DNA of 22,151 bases from a virus. The position numbers and the translations under genes were made by a program. Below the pieces are notes generated by a model, which saw only the letters and a list, made by a program, of their open reading frames with translations, was not told the DNA's origin and did no database searches. Positions 1-8,861 of the stretch are shown here, one piece after another; position 1 is the stretch's first letter; each line of letters begins with the position of its first letter. The DNA is taken from IMG/VR virus record IMGVR_UViG_3300047497_000262, positions 1-22,151 of that record; one strand, given 5' to 3'.

Positions 1-363
1 CCGTACCCTGGTGGTGACTTCCCTTTCAGCAGCGCCGTCGTCGTGGGCAACACGGCGTATCTGTGCGGCCACCTCGGCCTCACGCCCGGTACGCGCACCG
101 TTCCCGCTGACGTCGACGTCGAAATTCACCTGATGCTGTCTTCTCTCCGCGATACGCTCACCCGCGCGATGCTGACGATGAACGATCTCGTCTTCGTTCA
201 GGTCTTCTGCTCCGACGTCTCTCTCTTCGATCGCTTCAATGCCATCTACACCACCTACTTTCAGTACCCTCTTCCCGCTCGCGCTTTCATCGGCTCCGGC
301 CCGCTCCTCTTCGGCGCCCACTTCGAGATCCAGGGCATCGCCGTCAAAGCCTCCGACGCATAA
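1..363 (+). CDS. RidA-family (YjgF/YER057c/UK114) protein, 5' partial
   Basis: The reading frame is open from base 1 and ends at TAA, giving 120 residues. The RidA family is usually about 125-130 residues, so only the first few are missing off the left edge. Family landmarks are visible: the PYPGGDFPFSSAVVVGNTAYLCG stretch (its first 20 residues start at base 1) matches the N-terminal strand of RidA, and PARAF near the C-terminus carries the Arg that in E. coli RidA holds the substrate carboxylate. The last strand, FEIQGIAV, matches the usual VEIEAVA ending. Canonical RidA is a cytosolic trimer that hydrolyses reactive enamine/imine intermediates of PLP enzymes; some subfamilies lack this activity, and the subgroup cannot be fixed here. 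It converges with the minus-strand gene ending at 387 and looks like ordinary host flank. A GTG at 43 could be mistaken for a start, but the family similarity continues upstream of it. Confidence 0.85.
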   Translation, partial: PYPGGDFPFSSAVVVGNTAYLCGHLGLTPGTRTVPADVDVEIHLMLSSLRDTLTRAMLTMNDLVFVQVFCSDVSLFDRFNAIYTTYFQYPLPARAFIGSGPLLFGAHFEIQGIAVKASDA

Positions 364-386
364 AGTGCGCGGCATGCGTCCCGACC

Positions 387-755
387 TCATTCCCCTACCG
401 GAATCTCTTTCTGCAGTGCCGGCACCTTCGCCGCCGCCCAATCTACCAAACTATTCCCGCTCAGCCCGAACATCGCCGCCGTCGCATGGCCCGGTTCGAG
501 CGTTAAATTTGCGCTGACTCCAAACGTCGAAAGCATATGCGTCGCGGCGTCCGGATGGGCCAGCCAGTATGAAAACGCCGCCGCGTTCACGAAGAACCGT
601 ATCGTCAGATTCATCGCATTCGTCTTAATCCACTCCATTCGCGTTTTCGTTCCCGATAGCGAAGACTGCGCAGAAAGGCTCGCCCGCTTCAGCACATGCA
701 GCCCGTGCCCAGTCAAAAAGAGCGCCCAGTAGTGAACCGCCTCCGGAACTTGCAT
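387..755 (-). CDS. Hypothetical small hydrophobic protein downstream of beta-helix protein
   Basis: This is a 122-aa protein whose function I do not recognise. I chose the ATG at 755 because GGAG lies just upstream of it; a longer form starting at 782 has no clear ribosome site. Three stretches are fairly hydrophobic and aromatic: around YWALFL, around the RFFVNAAAFSYWL segment, and around AAMFGLSGN. They could be membrane helices, but none is strongly apolar along a full 20 residues. There is no signal peptide. The gene follows the large beta-helix gene on the same strand with about 90 bases between, so it may share its transcript. A holin-like role is possible from position only; nothing in the sequence proves it. 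No terminator is visible before the convergent RidA gene. Confidence 0.6.
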   Translation of the reverse strand: MQVPEAVHYWALFLTGHGLHVLKRASLSAQSSLSGTKTRMEWIKTNAMNLTIRFFVNAAAFSYWLAHPDAATHMLSTFGVSANLTLEPGHATAAMFGLSGNSLVDWAAAKVPALQKEIPVGE

Positions 756-843
756 GCTTCTCCGTCGCAGACCTCGCCCCACCGCAGCATAAGGCTCCGC
801 ATATCAGTTGCAGTTTTTTGTTGGAAGTAAGAAATGCCTCGCG

Positions 844-3800
844 CTAGTTCGGATTCCCCACGCAAATGTACATGATCGTGTCCGTCCCGCTTCCCTGAGA
901 GAGCGTCAGCGTACTGGCCGTCGTCTGCACTCGGACGGTCGCAACCGCTGACGTATCGTTTGCCACGCATACCGGCGCCGAGGCGTACGCCGTCGGAAAT
1001 GTCACTGTCGCCGTCCCTGACGCAAGCGCCACGCTCCCTGCAAACGTGTTCGCGGCTCCCTGATTCAAGTGCTGCGAAATCCCAAGCGATCCGTACACCT
1101 GCGGATTTCCCGAATCTCGCAGCGGTGCGAGCCGCAGATCCGGCGTTACCGGGCCCTGCGACAAAATCACGTCGTCGAAATAAACGTAGTTGTTCGCGGC
1201 CGCCGTATTCCCTAGCAGCAGGATTCGCATCGAGTGCGCCACCGTCGTGCCAACCGAGTACGCATTCGGCGCGCGAAAAATCAGTCCGAAGTTCCGTGTG
1301 GGCGTCCAGGTGTTCGCCGTGCCCACTTGCCAGTCCGCACCCGTCACGTTGCATCCGCAGGTTATTCCGTTGTTGTACGTCAGCGATGCGTTGGTCGACT
1401 GATAATTGCCGGTCGCTGTTGACGCACCCGCGTAGTTCACCGGCGAAAGCACCCGCGCATTCGTCGCCACGCTGGAGATCACATCCGCCGCCGTACAGTT
1501 CTCGTCATAGTAGAAGCGAATGCCCGGTCGGAAGGTATTTGACGTAGATCCCGAAGCCACGCGCATCATCAGCGTGTATTCCTTCGTTGCGTCCACCGGT
1601 ATGCATCCGGAGTTCACCCCTAACCCCGCGGTTGCGCCGTCTCCGATGCGCAGGTTATAGCTGCCCTGCGTAAAGCCGTCCACCGCCGGCGTGGCGCTCG
1701 AAGAGGCGTTCTGCAAATAAATTCCGCTGCCGGGTTGATTGATCGTCCCGCCCGCCGCCACGCCGCCCCACGCATACAGCGTCGTCGTGTTCTGCCATCC
1801 CTCAAAGCTCGCGTTCCCGATCAGGTTGTCGCCGGCTAGATCGTTCATCCCGTAGTGCATCGAAGGCGTCCAGTTGTGCCCGTTGTTATCGATAGCCACC
1901 ATCGACGTTGCCGGCTCATTCGGCTTGATCTGCGTGTTATTCGTGATCGAAAGATACGGGTCGAGGACGTGAATGCCGTCCGACGATCCATCGCTCGGAA
2001 ACTGATAGCAGTTGTAAACGTTCTCGCACCGGTTGTTCGGCCCAAACGTAATCGACGTCACGCCCACGATGTTGAAGCAAATCTGATTGAACGCCTGTGA
2101 AGCTGTCTCGCAATCGTTGCCGTACACTTCGTCGTTGTTCGGATAGTTTCCGTTCGTGTCTTTCGCGAACGTGTACCCGGTTGACGCACCCGGCGGCAGC
2201 ACGCACGCATTCTGCTCGAGCACTACCGCGTTGTAGGTTCCCGCCAGGTAGAAGCACGTGTCGCCCGCCGTCTCCGGCGAGAAGTTGTTGTGCTTGAAAA
2301 GCGTGTTCGACCCGTCAAATCCGCCCACCGAAGAATTTCCATACACGCCGTACGAGTTTCCGCCCGTCCCGAGTTGCAAGTTGTCGTTCTCGAGGTCCGA
2401 ATGCCCGATCGACGTCATGTCGATAACTTTCGAATTCGCCCCGTTCGCTTGCAAATACATTCCGAAGATATGCACGTAGTTGATTTTTGATGTCGCCTGG
2501 TTCGGATTCTTCACCACCGTGCAGCCCGCGATCCCGCAGCCGATGTAACCGGAAGTGTCCGGCTTAGCCACCGTTCCAAGCCCAGCCTCCTGGTAGCCCA
2601 CCAAGGACGCGCCGTCTCCCGTCAATTCAATCGCGTCGTTCGTTGTCGAATCTGAAATCACCAGCTGCGCCTGTCCCCATTCCAGCGTCGTGCCGGCAGG
2701 AATGGTCAGGTGATGCGTACTCGTCAGCGTTCCAACCAGCCCCCTCGCGTCGCACACACTTGACGTCGCCGCGGCCGCAGTTAGGCACGCGTTGATCTTC
2801 GCGCCCGCGTCCGCGCCGGTGAATCGCTCCGCCTTCTGCACGCCATTCAGCGAATTCACAGCCGCGCTTCCGTTCACATCCAGGTTGTACTGTGGGTTCA
2901 GCTGATTGATCCCCAGCCCATTCGGCGTGAACCGGTGTACCGCCGCAAGTACCGACGACACGGGAAGAATTCCAAACGAAATGGGCAGTGACGTAACCGT
3001 CGTGCTGGTCGTAGATCCGCCACTAACCAGCACCGCGTTCGTCTGCGTTGGCGCCCAGTAACCGCCCGCGTTCATGCTCGGCGTCGTCGATACGTTCACG
3101 CAATATCCCAGCACCGTCGCCGTCCCCGCCGGCGGCACGGTCCAGGAAACCGTCAGCGCGTTATTCGCTCCCGAAATCGCCACACCGGCGCTTTGCACCG
3201 AAATCGGTGATTGATGCGTGCAGTTGTCCGACGTTGAAGTTACCGTCGCATAATACGTTCCGGCCGCCAGCGTCCCGCCCGTCGTCGCCGTCTCCGTCAC
3301 TCCCGTCGGGGGATAAAGCGTCGCGAATTGCACGTCGATCGACGCTGCCGCGTTCTCTACGAACGACGCACCGTACCCGAAAGAGTTTCCCGATCCGAAC
3401 ATGTAACCCGCCGCCGGATCGATCGCGACCGTTGCGAATCGTGTTCCCGCCGCGATCGCTCGAAACGGCGCCGAGTTGTTGTCCGCAATCGGATAGACGT
3501 CGCTGCGCAGGCGATCGCTCGAAGATGTATTCACCACGTAGTCGAAGCCGCTCGAGTTCTGCGTCGAGCACCCGCCCACCGGCATACCGCTCGAATCCAC
3601 CACCCACGTTGACGCAAACTGGTTCGCGCCCACCACATGGCAGCCCGTCAGAGCCCCCGCATCCATGCGAATCGCCGGCCCCTGCCCACCGTTCCCTGCA
3701 TACGAATTCTCGATGTGCACGCCCTGCAGAGTCGATCCCGGAGAATTGAACTCAATCACGGCACTGGAGAAAACCGTGCCGTCGGACATCGAAACGTTGT

Positions 3801-5214
3801 CGAACGTCATGTTTGAAAATAGCGGAAGCGCCACGCTTCCAGGATTGCCCGTAGCGTTCGTCACCGTAAAAAAGCTCGTGTTAGAATTCTCAAGAGCCGC
3901 CACGTTGCGGAACACAAAGTTCCCCGGCCCCGAACCCGTCGTATTCACACGCTGTATGTATTGCATCCCGCCGCCGCTGCCCTGGATGTTCGTGAAGAAC
4001 GCCAGACCCACGAGCGGATTCTCTCCGGATAACGGCGTTTCGCCGGTAAACAGAGCCACCGGTACTGTCGCTCCCGCCGTCTGCAAACAGCCGCCGTCCA
4101 TGAAGAACCAGAATGAATTCGTCATCTTCAGCGCCGTGTTGTCCGTCTGCCCCGAGTTCGGCACCGCTAGGCACACGTTCTTCAGCGTATTGTCCGTCGC
4201 TCCATAGATGCTGAGCGCCTGGTTGTGCCCGTTGATCGCCAGATTTTCAAAAGTGATCTGCTGGGCTGGCGCGGTCACTGAAAACACGGCCGCGGCGTTG
4301 GGGCTCGCGCCAGGTTGGACGTTGATTCTCGTCTGCGGCGGGCGGGCGAACTGCGCGGCATCCAACGAATAGTCCGTGCCGTTCCCGCCTTGCAGGTGCA
4401 GACCATTGCAGGGCAACGGAAACACGGCCGCCGTCGATGGTGTCTGAGGTTGCGCGACGTTATACACGCCGGGCGGAAAGTAGAGTGTTCCCCCGCCAAG
4501 CGAATGTCCGTACGTACCGCAAACCGCCGCGATGGCCGCCGTGATCGCCGCGGTGTCATCCGTGATCCCGTCGCCCTTCGCGCCGTACGCCGTCACGTCC
4601 ACGCGCGGCCGCGAACCTTGCACTGTCTCATTTCCCGTCACCGAAATTGTCGTCGGGGTCAAAGTCCCGGGATTGAAACCACCGCTCGTCAGCGTTCCCG
4701 TGATCGTCGCGTTGCCGGCCACGCTCAAGTTTCCACCGAGCGTCAGCCCAAACGCCGAAATGTTGCTTCCTGTGTCCGACGACGATAAATCCGCCGGTAG
4801 AATCACGTCCGGATACGTAATCGGCACCGGAATCTGCGAGCCGCTGATCTGCACTGTGTAGCGCCCCGCCGGCGCGTAGAAGTGATAATTCCCGATTCCG
4901 TCTGTTTGAAATGGGTTCGCTGCCGTCACCGTAAGCGTCGCGTCCGTGTAGATCGTGGCGACCGGCGAACAGGGCGTTCCCGTCGCAGTCGGCATGCACA
5001 CCGTTACCGTCGCATTCGCCACCGGATGTCCCGTTGGCCCGAATACCACATCGTCTTTGCGCGAGCCCTGCGCCATCGCATTCGGCGCCAATAGCCCAAC
5101 GCACACGAACACGCCGCACAACGCCAAGACCCACGCCAAGCGGCCGCGCCTCGACTCTTCGTTCCCCACCCTGGTCACGCCTTTCCGCCGCAAATCCAGT
5201 TCGCTCACGTTCAT
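844..5214 (-). CDS. Secreted pectate-lyase-fold beta-helix protein (tail-fibre/depolymerase-like)
   Basis: This 1456-aa protein starts at the ATG at 5214, which has a strong GAGGAG site 5 bases upstream; an in-frame extension to 5319 lacks one. Residues 1-48 form a Sec signal peptide with a long basic n-region, a hydrophobic core (about 26-43) and an AMA-Q cleavage site. A small beta domain follows (DDVVFGPTGHPV... to about 125), of the kind found at the N-terminus of phage tail fibres and surface proteins. The motif VDVTAYGAKGDGITDDTAAI (about 205-225) is the classic start of the pectate_lyase_3/phage tailspike beta-helix, followed by GGGTLYFPPGVY. A second helix-like unit begins at AGAKINACLTAAA. 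A NASFEGW segment resembles a carbohydrate-binding beta-sandwich, and a Cys-containing beta domain (PVCVAND, MYICVG) ends the chain. It likely binds or cleaves a polysaccharide. A Sec signal is unexpected for a virion protein, so a host-secreted role is equally plausible. Confidence 0.85.
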   Translation of the reverse strand: MNVSELDLRRKGVTRVGNEESRRGRLAWVLALCGVFVCVGLLAPNAMAQGSRKDDVVFGPTGHPVANATVTVCMPTATGTPCSPVATIYTDATLTVTAANPFQTDGIGNYHFYAPAGRYTVQISGSQIPVPITYPDVILPADLSSSDTGSNISAFGLTLGGNLSVAGNATITGTLTSGGFNPGTLTPTTISVTGNETVQGSRPRVDVTAYGAKGDGITDDTAAITAAIAAVCGTYGHSLGGGTLYFPPGVYNVAQPQTPSTAAVFPLPCNGLHLQGGNGTDYSLDAAQFARPPQTRINVQPGASPNAAAVFSVTAPAQQITFENLAINGHNQALSIYGATDNTLKNVCLAVPNSGQTDNTALKMTNSFWFFMDGGCLQTAGATVPVALFTGETPLSGENPLVGLAFFTNIQGSGGGMQYIQRVNTTGSGPGNFVFRNVAALENSNTSFFTVTNATGNPGSVALPLFSNMTFDNVSMSDGTVFSSAVIEFNSPGSTLQGVHIENSYAGNGGQGPAIRMDAGALTGCHVVGANQFASTWVVDSSGMPVGGCSTQNSSGFDYVVNTSSSDRLRSDVYPIADNNSAPFRAIAAGTRFATVAIDPAAGYMFGSGNSFGYGASFVENAAASIDVQFATLYPPTGVTETATTGGTLAAGTYYATVTSTSDNCTHQSPISVQSAGVAISGANNALTVSWTVPPAGTATVLGYCVNVSTTPSMNAGGYWAPTQTNAVLVSGGSTTSTTVTSLPISFGILPVSSVLAAVHRFTPNGLGINQLNPQYNLDVNGSAAVNSLNGVQKAERFTGADAGAKINACLTAAAATSSVCDARGLVGTLTSTHHLTIPAGTTLEWGQAQLVISDSTTNDAIELTGDGASLVGYQEAGLGTVAKPDTSGYIGCGIAGCTVVKNPNQATSKINYVHIFGMYLQANGANSKVIDMTSIGHSDLENDNLQLGTGGNSYGVYGNSSVGGFDGSNTLFKHNNFSPETAGDTCFYLAGTYNAVVLEQNACVLPPGASTGYTFAKDTNGNYPNNDEVYGNDCETASQAFNQICFNIVGVTSITFGPNNRCENVYNCYQFPSDGSSDGIHVLDPYLSITNNTQIKPNEPATSMVAIDNNGHNWTPSMHYGMNDLAGDNLIGNASFEGWQNTTTLYAWGGVAAGGTINQPGSGIYLQNASSSATPAVDGFTQGSYNLRIGDGATAGLGVNSGCIPVDATKEYTLMMRVASGSTSNTFRPGIRFYYDENCTAADVISSVATNARVLSPVNYAGASTATGNYQSTNASLTYNNGITCGCNVTGADWQVGTANTWTPTRNFGLIFRAPNAYSVGTTVAHSMRILLLGNTAAANNYVYFDDVILSQGPVTPDLRLAPLRDSGNPQVYGSLGISQHLNQGAANTFAGSVALASGTATVTFPTAYASAPVCVANDTSAVATVRVQTTASTLTLSQGSGTDTIMYICVGNPN

Positions 5215-5423
5215 TTGCTCCTCGCATCCGCAAGCTGTGTCGCCGTCTCCGGCGCCGTCCGGTTCACCGCATATCGATGGAAAACAGTTTCCACGGCTGC
5301 TCAGTTCACTTCTAATCACCTACTCCTCGCGATACTCGTACCATAACTACCTGTACGGAGAAAGGTTTTCGCCGCGCATACGCCTTCCGCTAGGCACACC
5401 CCTGCAATCCGGTCCACACATCC

Positions 5424-5975
5424 ATGCGCCCCACCTACCAATTTTGTCGCAAGCACGCATTCCTCGCCCGGCTGCTCGCCTTCGCTGCCGTCGCCGCGAT
5501 CTTCGCGTTGGCGCCGTCCGCCGCGCACGCCGATTCCAACATCACCTATAATTTCGCCGGCACGATGTCCAATGGCTCGTCCTTCACCGGCACGCTCGAT
5601 TTCGACACCGCGGGAGGCGTCACCTCTCTCGTTGACACGACCGTACATCTCGGCGGCATGACCTTTACCTGCGACGGCGCATCATCGAATCTGTGCATCG
5701 TTCAGAACTCCGGCTTCTCGCAATACTTTCAAACACTGAACGGCAGCGCCCTTTTCCTGCTCAGCTGGAACACGGTCGACTTCACCAATCCGCCCCCAAC
5801 GCTCACCTTTAACGGCGGTTACTGCATGAACTGCGCCGCTGGCGCCGTCTTGATTGTCACCGGCGGCACCGCCACCGTCGCTCCCGAGCCCGAAACCATC
5901 ATGCTTCTCGCGGCCGGCCTGGTCGCCTTAATCGGCATCGGCCGCCGCAAGCGCATCATCGGCTCCGATCTCTAG
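5424..5975 (+). CDS. PEP-CTERM sorting domain protein
   Basis: This 183-aa exported protein has a signal peptide (basic start, hydrophobic core, cleavage near AHA-D at about residue 36), a beta-rich middle with one tight Cys pair (YCMNCAAG), and a textbook C-terminal tripartite signal: PEPE at about residue 154, a hydrophobic helix (TIMLLAAGLVALIGIG) and a basic tail (RRKR). PEP-CTERM proteins are recognised and cleaved by exosortase in bacteria that make exopolysaccharide or biofilm matrix. No exosortase is in this window. The gene lies alone on the plus strand between two minus-strand phage-cassette genes and is divergent from the beta-helix gene, with 209 bases between. The ATG at 5424 lacks a clear Shine-Dalgarno sequence, so translation may be weak or leader-poor. 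A degenerate REP-like hairpin follows the stop codon. Confidence 0.85.
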   Translation: MRPTYQFCRKHAFLARLLAFAAVAAIFALAPSAAHADSNITYNFAGTMSNGSSFTGTLDFDTAGGVTSLVDTTVHLGGMTFTCDGASSNLCIVQNSGFSQYFQTLNGSALFLLSWNTVDFTNPPPTLTFNGGYCMNCAAGAVLIVTGGTATVAPEPETIMLLAAGLVALIGIGRRKRIIGSDL

Positions 5976-5977
5976 TC

Positions 5978-6002
5978 GTGGCCCACGCAATCGTGCCTGT
6001 GC
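5978..6002. repeat. Degenerate REP-like hairpin relic
   Basis: This stretch begins GTGG and ends AATCGTGCCTGTG, the 3' arm of the REP-like hairpins found elsewhere in the window. The 5' arm has drifted (CCCACG instead of CACAGGC), so only a short CACG/CGTG pairing remains. It lies directly after the PEP-CTERM stop codon. I read it as a decayed member of the repeat family. Confidence 0.4.
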
Positions 6003-6096
6003 ACACGCCGTCGCTTTCGCCGTCCGACAAATCTCTTCAGCGCGTCACTCTCATCGTTACTTTCCGCCAGGCCTTGCTCCGCTCGCCCTCCGCGGT

Positions 6097-6780
6097 CTAC
6101 CTCTCGGCGTAACTTCTCCCACCCACGCGCGCCTCACTCGTTTGGCTCGCGCTCACCGCTCGCCCCGGGCCCAATCCGTGCTTCGCCGCCTTCTCCGCAT
6201 CCAGAATCGCCGCACAGTGTCTGCACACCGCCACGCCCGGCTTTACCTTTTCCCCGCACGCCGGGCAGTCGTTCATCCGCGTCGGTACATACGCCCACTC
6301 GCGCTCAAGCCCTAGCGCCAGCGCCGCGCGTCGGTGCAAATCCGAGATCTCGCGGAACGAATGCCCGCGAGCCCACATCACGTCCGCCTCTGTCACGAGC
6401 TTCTGGTGAAACGCTTCACACCGCCCTCGCGCCGCCGCCAGTTCCCTCTCAGTCGGTTCAGAGCTTGCGCACAAAAACACACCGTGATCCTGCAAGTTCT
6501 GCAGCAAGTCCTCTGCGATGTCGCGCGCTGCGATCAGGAACGGCATCCTGCGGTTGTCGCCCAGGTCGATAATGTCCTCGCGCGCCGTAATACGCATCGT
6601 CGTGAACGCTTGGCCTTTCGCACACGCTGGGATCTGGTAAACGCCGTGCGTCCGCGAGATGTACCAATCCTGGTCCGAGATCGACGCCACCACCGCCTCT
6701 CCACCCTCTTCGCGCTTTGACCTCGTGTCCACAATCACTTCCCTGCGCCCCGTCAACGCAGCCGCCTGCAATGTGCTCAT
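6097..6780 (-). CDS. Phage-cassette protein with C-terminal zinc ribbon
   Basis: This is a 227-aa cytoplasmic protein. The ATG at 6780 is chosen because AGGAG precedes it at a normal distance; a TTG-started form from 6831 is possible. The N-terminal two thirds are alpha/beta with no motif I recognise, including RITAREDIIDLGDNRRMPFL and a helical stretch around AARDIAEDLLQNL. The C-terminus has CPAC (Cys172, Cys175) and CRHC (Cys186, Cys189), a compact four-Cys zinc ribbon, followed by a basic, Ala-rich tail. It follows the 196-aa gene closely on the same strand, so the two are probably co-transcribed downstream of the capsid gene. Position after the capsid gene suggests a head-completion or DNA-associated role, but that is inference only. 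Confidence 0.75.
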   Translation of the reverse strand: MSTLQAAALTGRREVIVDTRSKREEGGEAVVASISDQDWYISRTHGVYQIPACAKGQAFTTMRITAREDIIDLGDNRRMPFLIAARDIAEDLLQNLQDHGVFLCASSEPTERELAAARGRCEAFHQKLVTEADVMWARGHSFREISDLHRRAALALGLEREWAYVPTRMNDCPACGEKVKPGVAVCRHCAAILDAEKAAKHGLGPGRAVSASQTSEARVGGRSYAER

Positions 6781-6834
6781 CCTCGCTCCTGACGCGAGCG
6801 TCAGAACTCCGTCTCGCGCGAATCCTTCCAACCA

Positions 6835-7425
6835 TTACACCGTCACAAAATCCTTTCCGCCAAATGCCGGCCCCGAATCACCCAGCAGATCGTCCGCCTT
6901 CGAATCCCATCTCTTCTCTCGCTCCGCTTCGCGCTGATCCAGCGCTGCACGCCGCGCGCGCCTCGTCTGTCCGTTCGACCACGCAACCGCCCTCACCACC
7001 CAATCGCACGCCGCTCCCGTCAGCGGCAAGAATTCCCCGAGCGCTCCACTCAACGTGAAGCAATGCTCGTAATCTCCCCGGGCTGGGTATGGCCCGAGTG
7101 AAAGCACCCGCACGCCGTCTTCAATTTCCGTCGTCAGCTCTCGCCACTCATCCGGCGTCCCGTAACTCGTCGCGGGCATCCATCTCTCGATGTGCCACCG
7201 ATTCTCCGGCAAGTACTTCGGCACGCGCCGAAGCTCGATCGCCTCGCGAATGAAATTCCCACTCGCGTCGTGGTCCACCCATCGCCCGCCGATCCAGCAC
7301 AGCCGCGATCCGCCCCATACCACGCGAAAATTCGGCTCGCCATACAAATTCCAGCCGCCGCTGCGCGCCACTCGCTCCTGCACGCTGTCCGGCGCCTCGT
7401 GTGTTTCCCGCGTGACTCGAATCAT
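6835..7425 (-). CDS. Hypothetical phage-cassette protein downstream of capsid
   Basis: This 196-aa soluble protein has no signal peptide or membrane segment. It is rich in Trp and Arg in its first half (GGWNLYGEPNFRVVWGG, WHIERW) and ends in a charged helical region (ARRAALDQREAEREKRWD) that may form a coiled coil. No family is recognised. The start at 7425 is ATG with only a weak GGGTGA upstream. It lies just past the capsid-gene terminator (7445-7480) and about 55 bases ahead of the start of the zinc-ribbon gene. Either it is reached by read-through past that terminator or it has its own promoter, which I could not identify. A connector or head-to-tail joining role would fit the position but is not shown by sequence. 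Confidence 0.75.
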   Translation of the reverse strand: MIRVTRETHEAPDSVQERVARSGGWNLYGEPNFRVVWGGSRLCWIGGRWVDHDASGNFIREAIELRRVPKYLPENRWHIERWMPATSYGTPDEWRELTTEIEDGVRVLSLGPYPARGDYEHCFTLSGALGEFLPLTGAACDWVVRAVAWSNGQTRRARRAALDQREAEREKRWDSKADDLLGDSGPAFGGKDFVTV

Positions 7426-7444
7426 TCACCCGCACCGTCCAAAC

Positions 7445-7480
7445 AAAAAAGGGACGGCTCGCACCTCGCAAGCCGTCCCC
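7445..7480 (-). terminator. Rho-independent terminator after capsid gene
   Basis: Read on the minus strand, a 9-bp perfect stem (GGGACGGCT/AGCCGTCCC, loop of 11) is followed directly by six T. It lies about 28 bases past the capsid stop codon and before the 196-aa gene, so it probably ends or attenuates a capsid-only message. Confidence 0.85.
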
Positions 7481-7507
7481 GTCAAGAGAGAACCCGATCC
7501 CCCGAGT

Positions 7508-8782
7508 CTAGTAGCCAGTCGGAATCGCTAAATTGTTGATGTAAGCTCCACTCCGCGGAGATTCGTTCCACACTTGGAATCCCGTCACGAAGTAGAAAAT
7601 GTAAGCCGAAGCGATGCCGCCGCTCGTTCCATAAATCGGAAACAGCGTCTGCCCGCCCACGTCGTAGAAATCGATGTCCTGCATCACCGCTCGTCCCCAA
7701 TGCGACAAGTCGAGGAAATCCACTCGTGTCTGGTTCGCATTGATCGACGACTTGATCGGCACGCCCGCCATCGACTTCTCGCCCGTGAACAGCAAATCCA
7801 GATCGCTCGCGCGGCCGCCCGCCCCTTCCTTAATGATCTGCGAAATCGTCACGCCGAGCTGTTCCCACTGATGTTCCTGCTCGAGTGACGTGTACGCGAT
7901 CAGCTTCGACACCTGATTCGAGCCCAACGCTTTGCGCACCTTGTTGATTGCCAGCCGTACTGCTCCCGGCGTGATCGCCGAGTTGTTTCCGTTTACGTTC
8001 GGCGTCGCCAGCTCCACTGGATACGTCGCCCGGTTGAGGTTGAGCCACGTCCCCGTCGTCGCATTCGTCTGGTGATACAAAATTCCGAAGAGCGAAGTCG
8101 GCTGCGGTCCCGTCAAGCCGTCGTGAACGATCAAATCGTTCACGCTCGTGCCCGCCGGCAGCGAATCCACTTGGATGAAAGAATTAAACGGATCCACCAG
8201 CACCACGTTCGCCGACCCGCGGTTCGTCGTCAGCGTCGGGTCGTACACTTGCACGGTTTGGTTGTAGTAGAAAAGCATCGCGCCCGGCGGCTTCGCCAGG
8301 CCAAACTGTGCTGCCACGCCCGACGGCAAGCCGGTCGTCGTGATCGAGCCCACCGTTCCGAGCACGCCGTTGCCGTTCGTCTGCATCACCTTGTCGAGAA
8401 ACGAGCGGAATTGGCCCATCGCGTTCTTCACTTCTCGCTTCGCCGCGTTCTCGATCGCTTTTTCCGGCGCGTTGCTGGCATATTCCACCAGCTTCGTCAT
8501 TTCCACCGCGTGCCGAAAAAATACCGGCGTCACCTGCGCCACGTCGTAGGTCGTCCCCGATCCGCGTCCCAGGTCGCCGCCATCCATGTTTGCCAATCCA
8601 GCCTTGCCGCCGGGACGAATCTGCAGCGGAAGCCGCATGTTTCGCGAGCTCACTCGCTCCACATCGCCGCGCTGCTGAATCATCGTCAATAAGATGTCGT
8701 CGCGCTCATACAGCAACGGCAGCTTGTCCCTCACCTTTTCCAATTGCAGCGCGACGGACTGCGCGTTTTGCATCTGCGCCAT
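7508..8782 (-). CDS. Major capsid protein (HK97-fold-like)
   Basis: This is a 424-aa protein preceded by an excellent AAGGAG site 9 bases before the ATG. The layout fits an HK97-type capsid: a helical N-terminal arm, a Gly-rich loop (RPGGKAGLANMDGGDLGRGSG, about 56-76) where the E-loop is expected, then a long spine-type helix (about 104-134, ENAAKREVKNAMGQFRSFLDKVM) ending in QTNGNGVLGTVG, which resembles the NGDG..GI turn seen in this fold. Later, YTSLEQEHQWEQLGVTISQI matches a P-domain helix region, and the chain ends in a beta-rich segment. It would assemble the icosahedral shell with the scaffold protein encoded upstream. Unlike most phages, capsid and scaffold genes are separated by an opposite-strand gene, and the capsid gene has its own terminator. 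The fold is assigned from pattern and context, not alignment. Confidence 0.8.
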   Translation of the reverse strand: MAQMQNAQSVALQLEKVRDKLPLLYERDDILLTMIQQRGDVERVSSRNMRLPLQIRPGGKAGLANMDGGDLGRGSGTTYDVAQVTPVFFRHAVEMTKLVEYASNAPEKAIENAAKREVKNAMGQFRSFLDKVMQTNGNGVLGTVGSITTTGLPSGVAAQFGLAKPPGAMLFYYNQTVQVYDPTLTTNRGSANVVLVDPFNSFIQVDSLPAGTSVNDLIVHDGLTGPQPTSLFGILYHQTNATTGTWLNLNRATYPVELATPNVNGNNSAITPGAVRLAINKVRKALGSNQVSKLIAYTSLEQEHQWEQLGVTISQIIKEGAGGRASDLDLLFTGEKSMAGVPIKSSINANQTRVDFLDLSHWGRAVMQDIDFYDVGGQTLFPIYGTSGGIASAYIFYFVTGFQVWNESPRSGAYINNLAIPTGY

Positions 8783-8861
8783 ATTTGAGATCTCCTTGTT
8801 GTGAACACACCCATGCCACCGCGCACGCCAGGCCCGTGCGCCCTCCTGCCTCTAAACCAAT

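Noticed and set aside
5215-5423. Promoters for the divergent PEP-CTERM and beta-helix genes
   Set aside because: Region must contain them, but no pair of boxes with acceptable spacing could be singled out.
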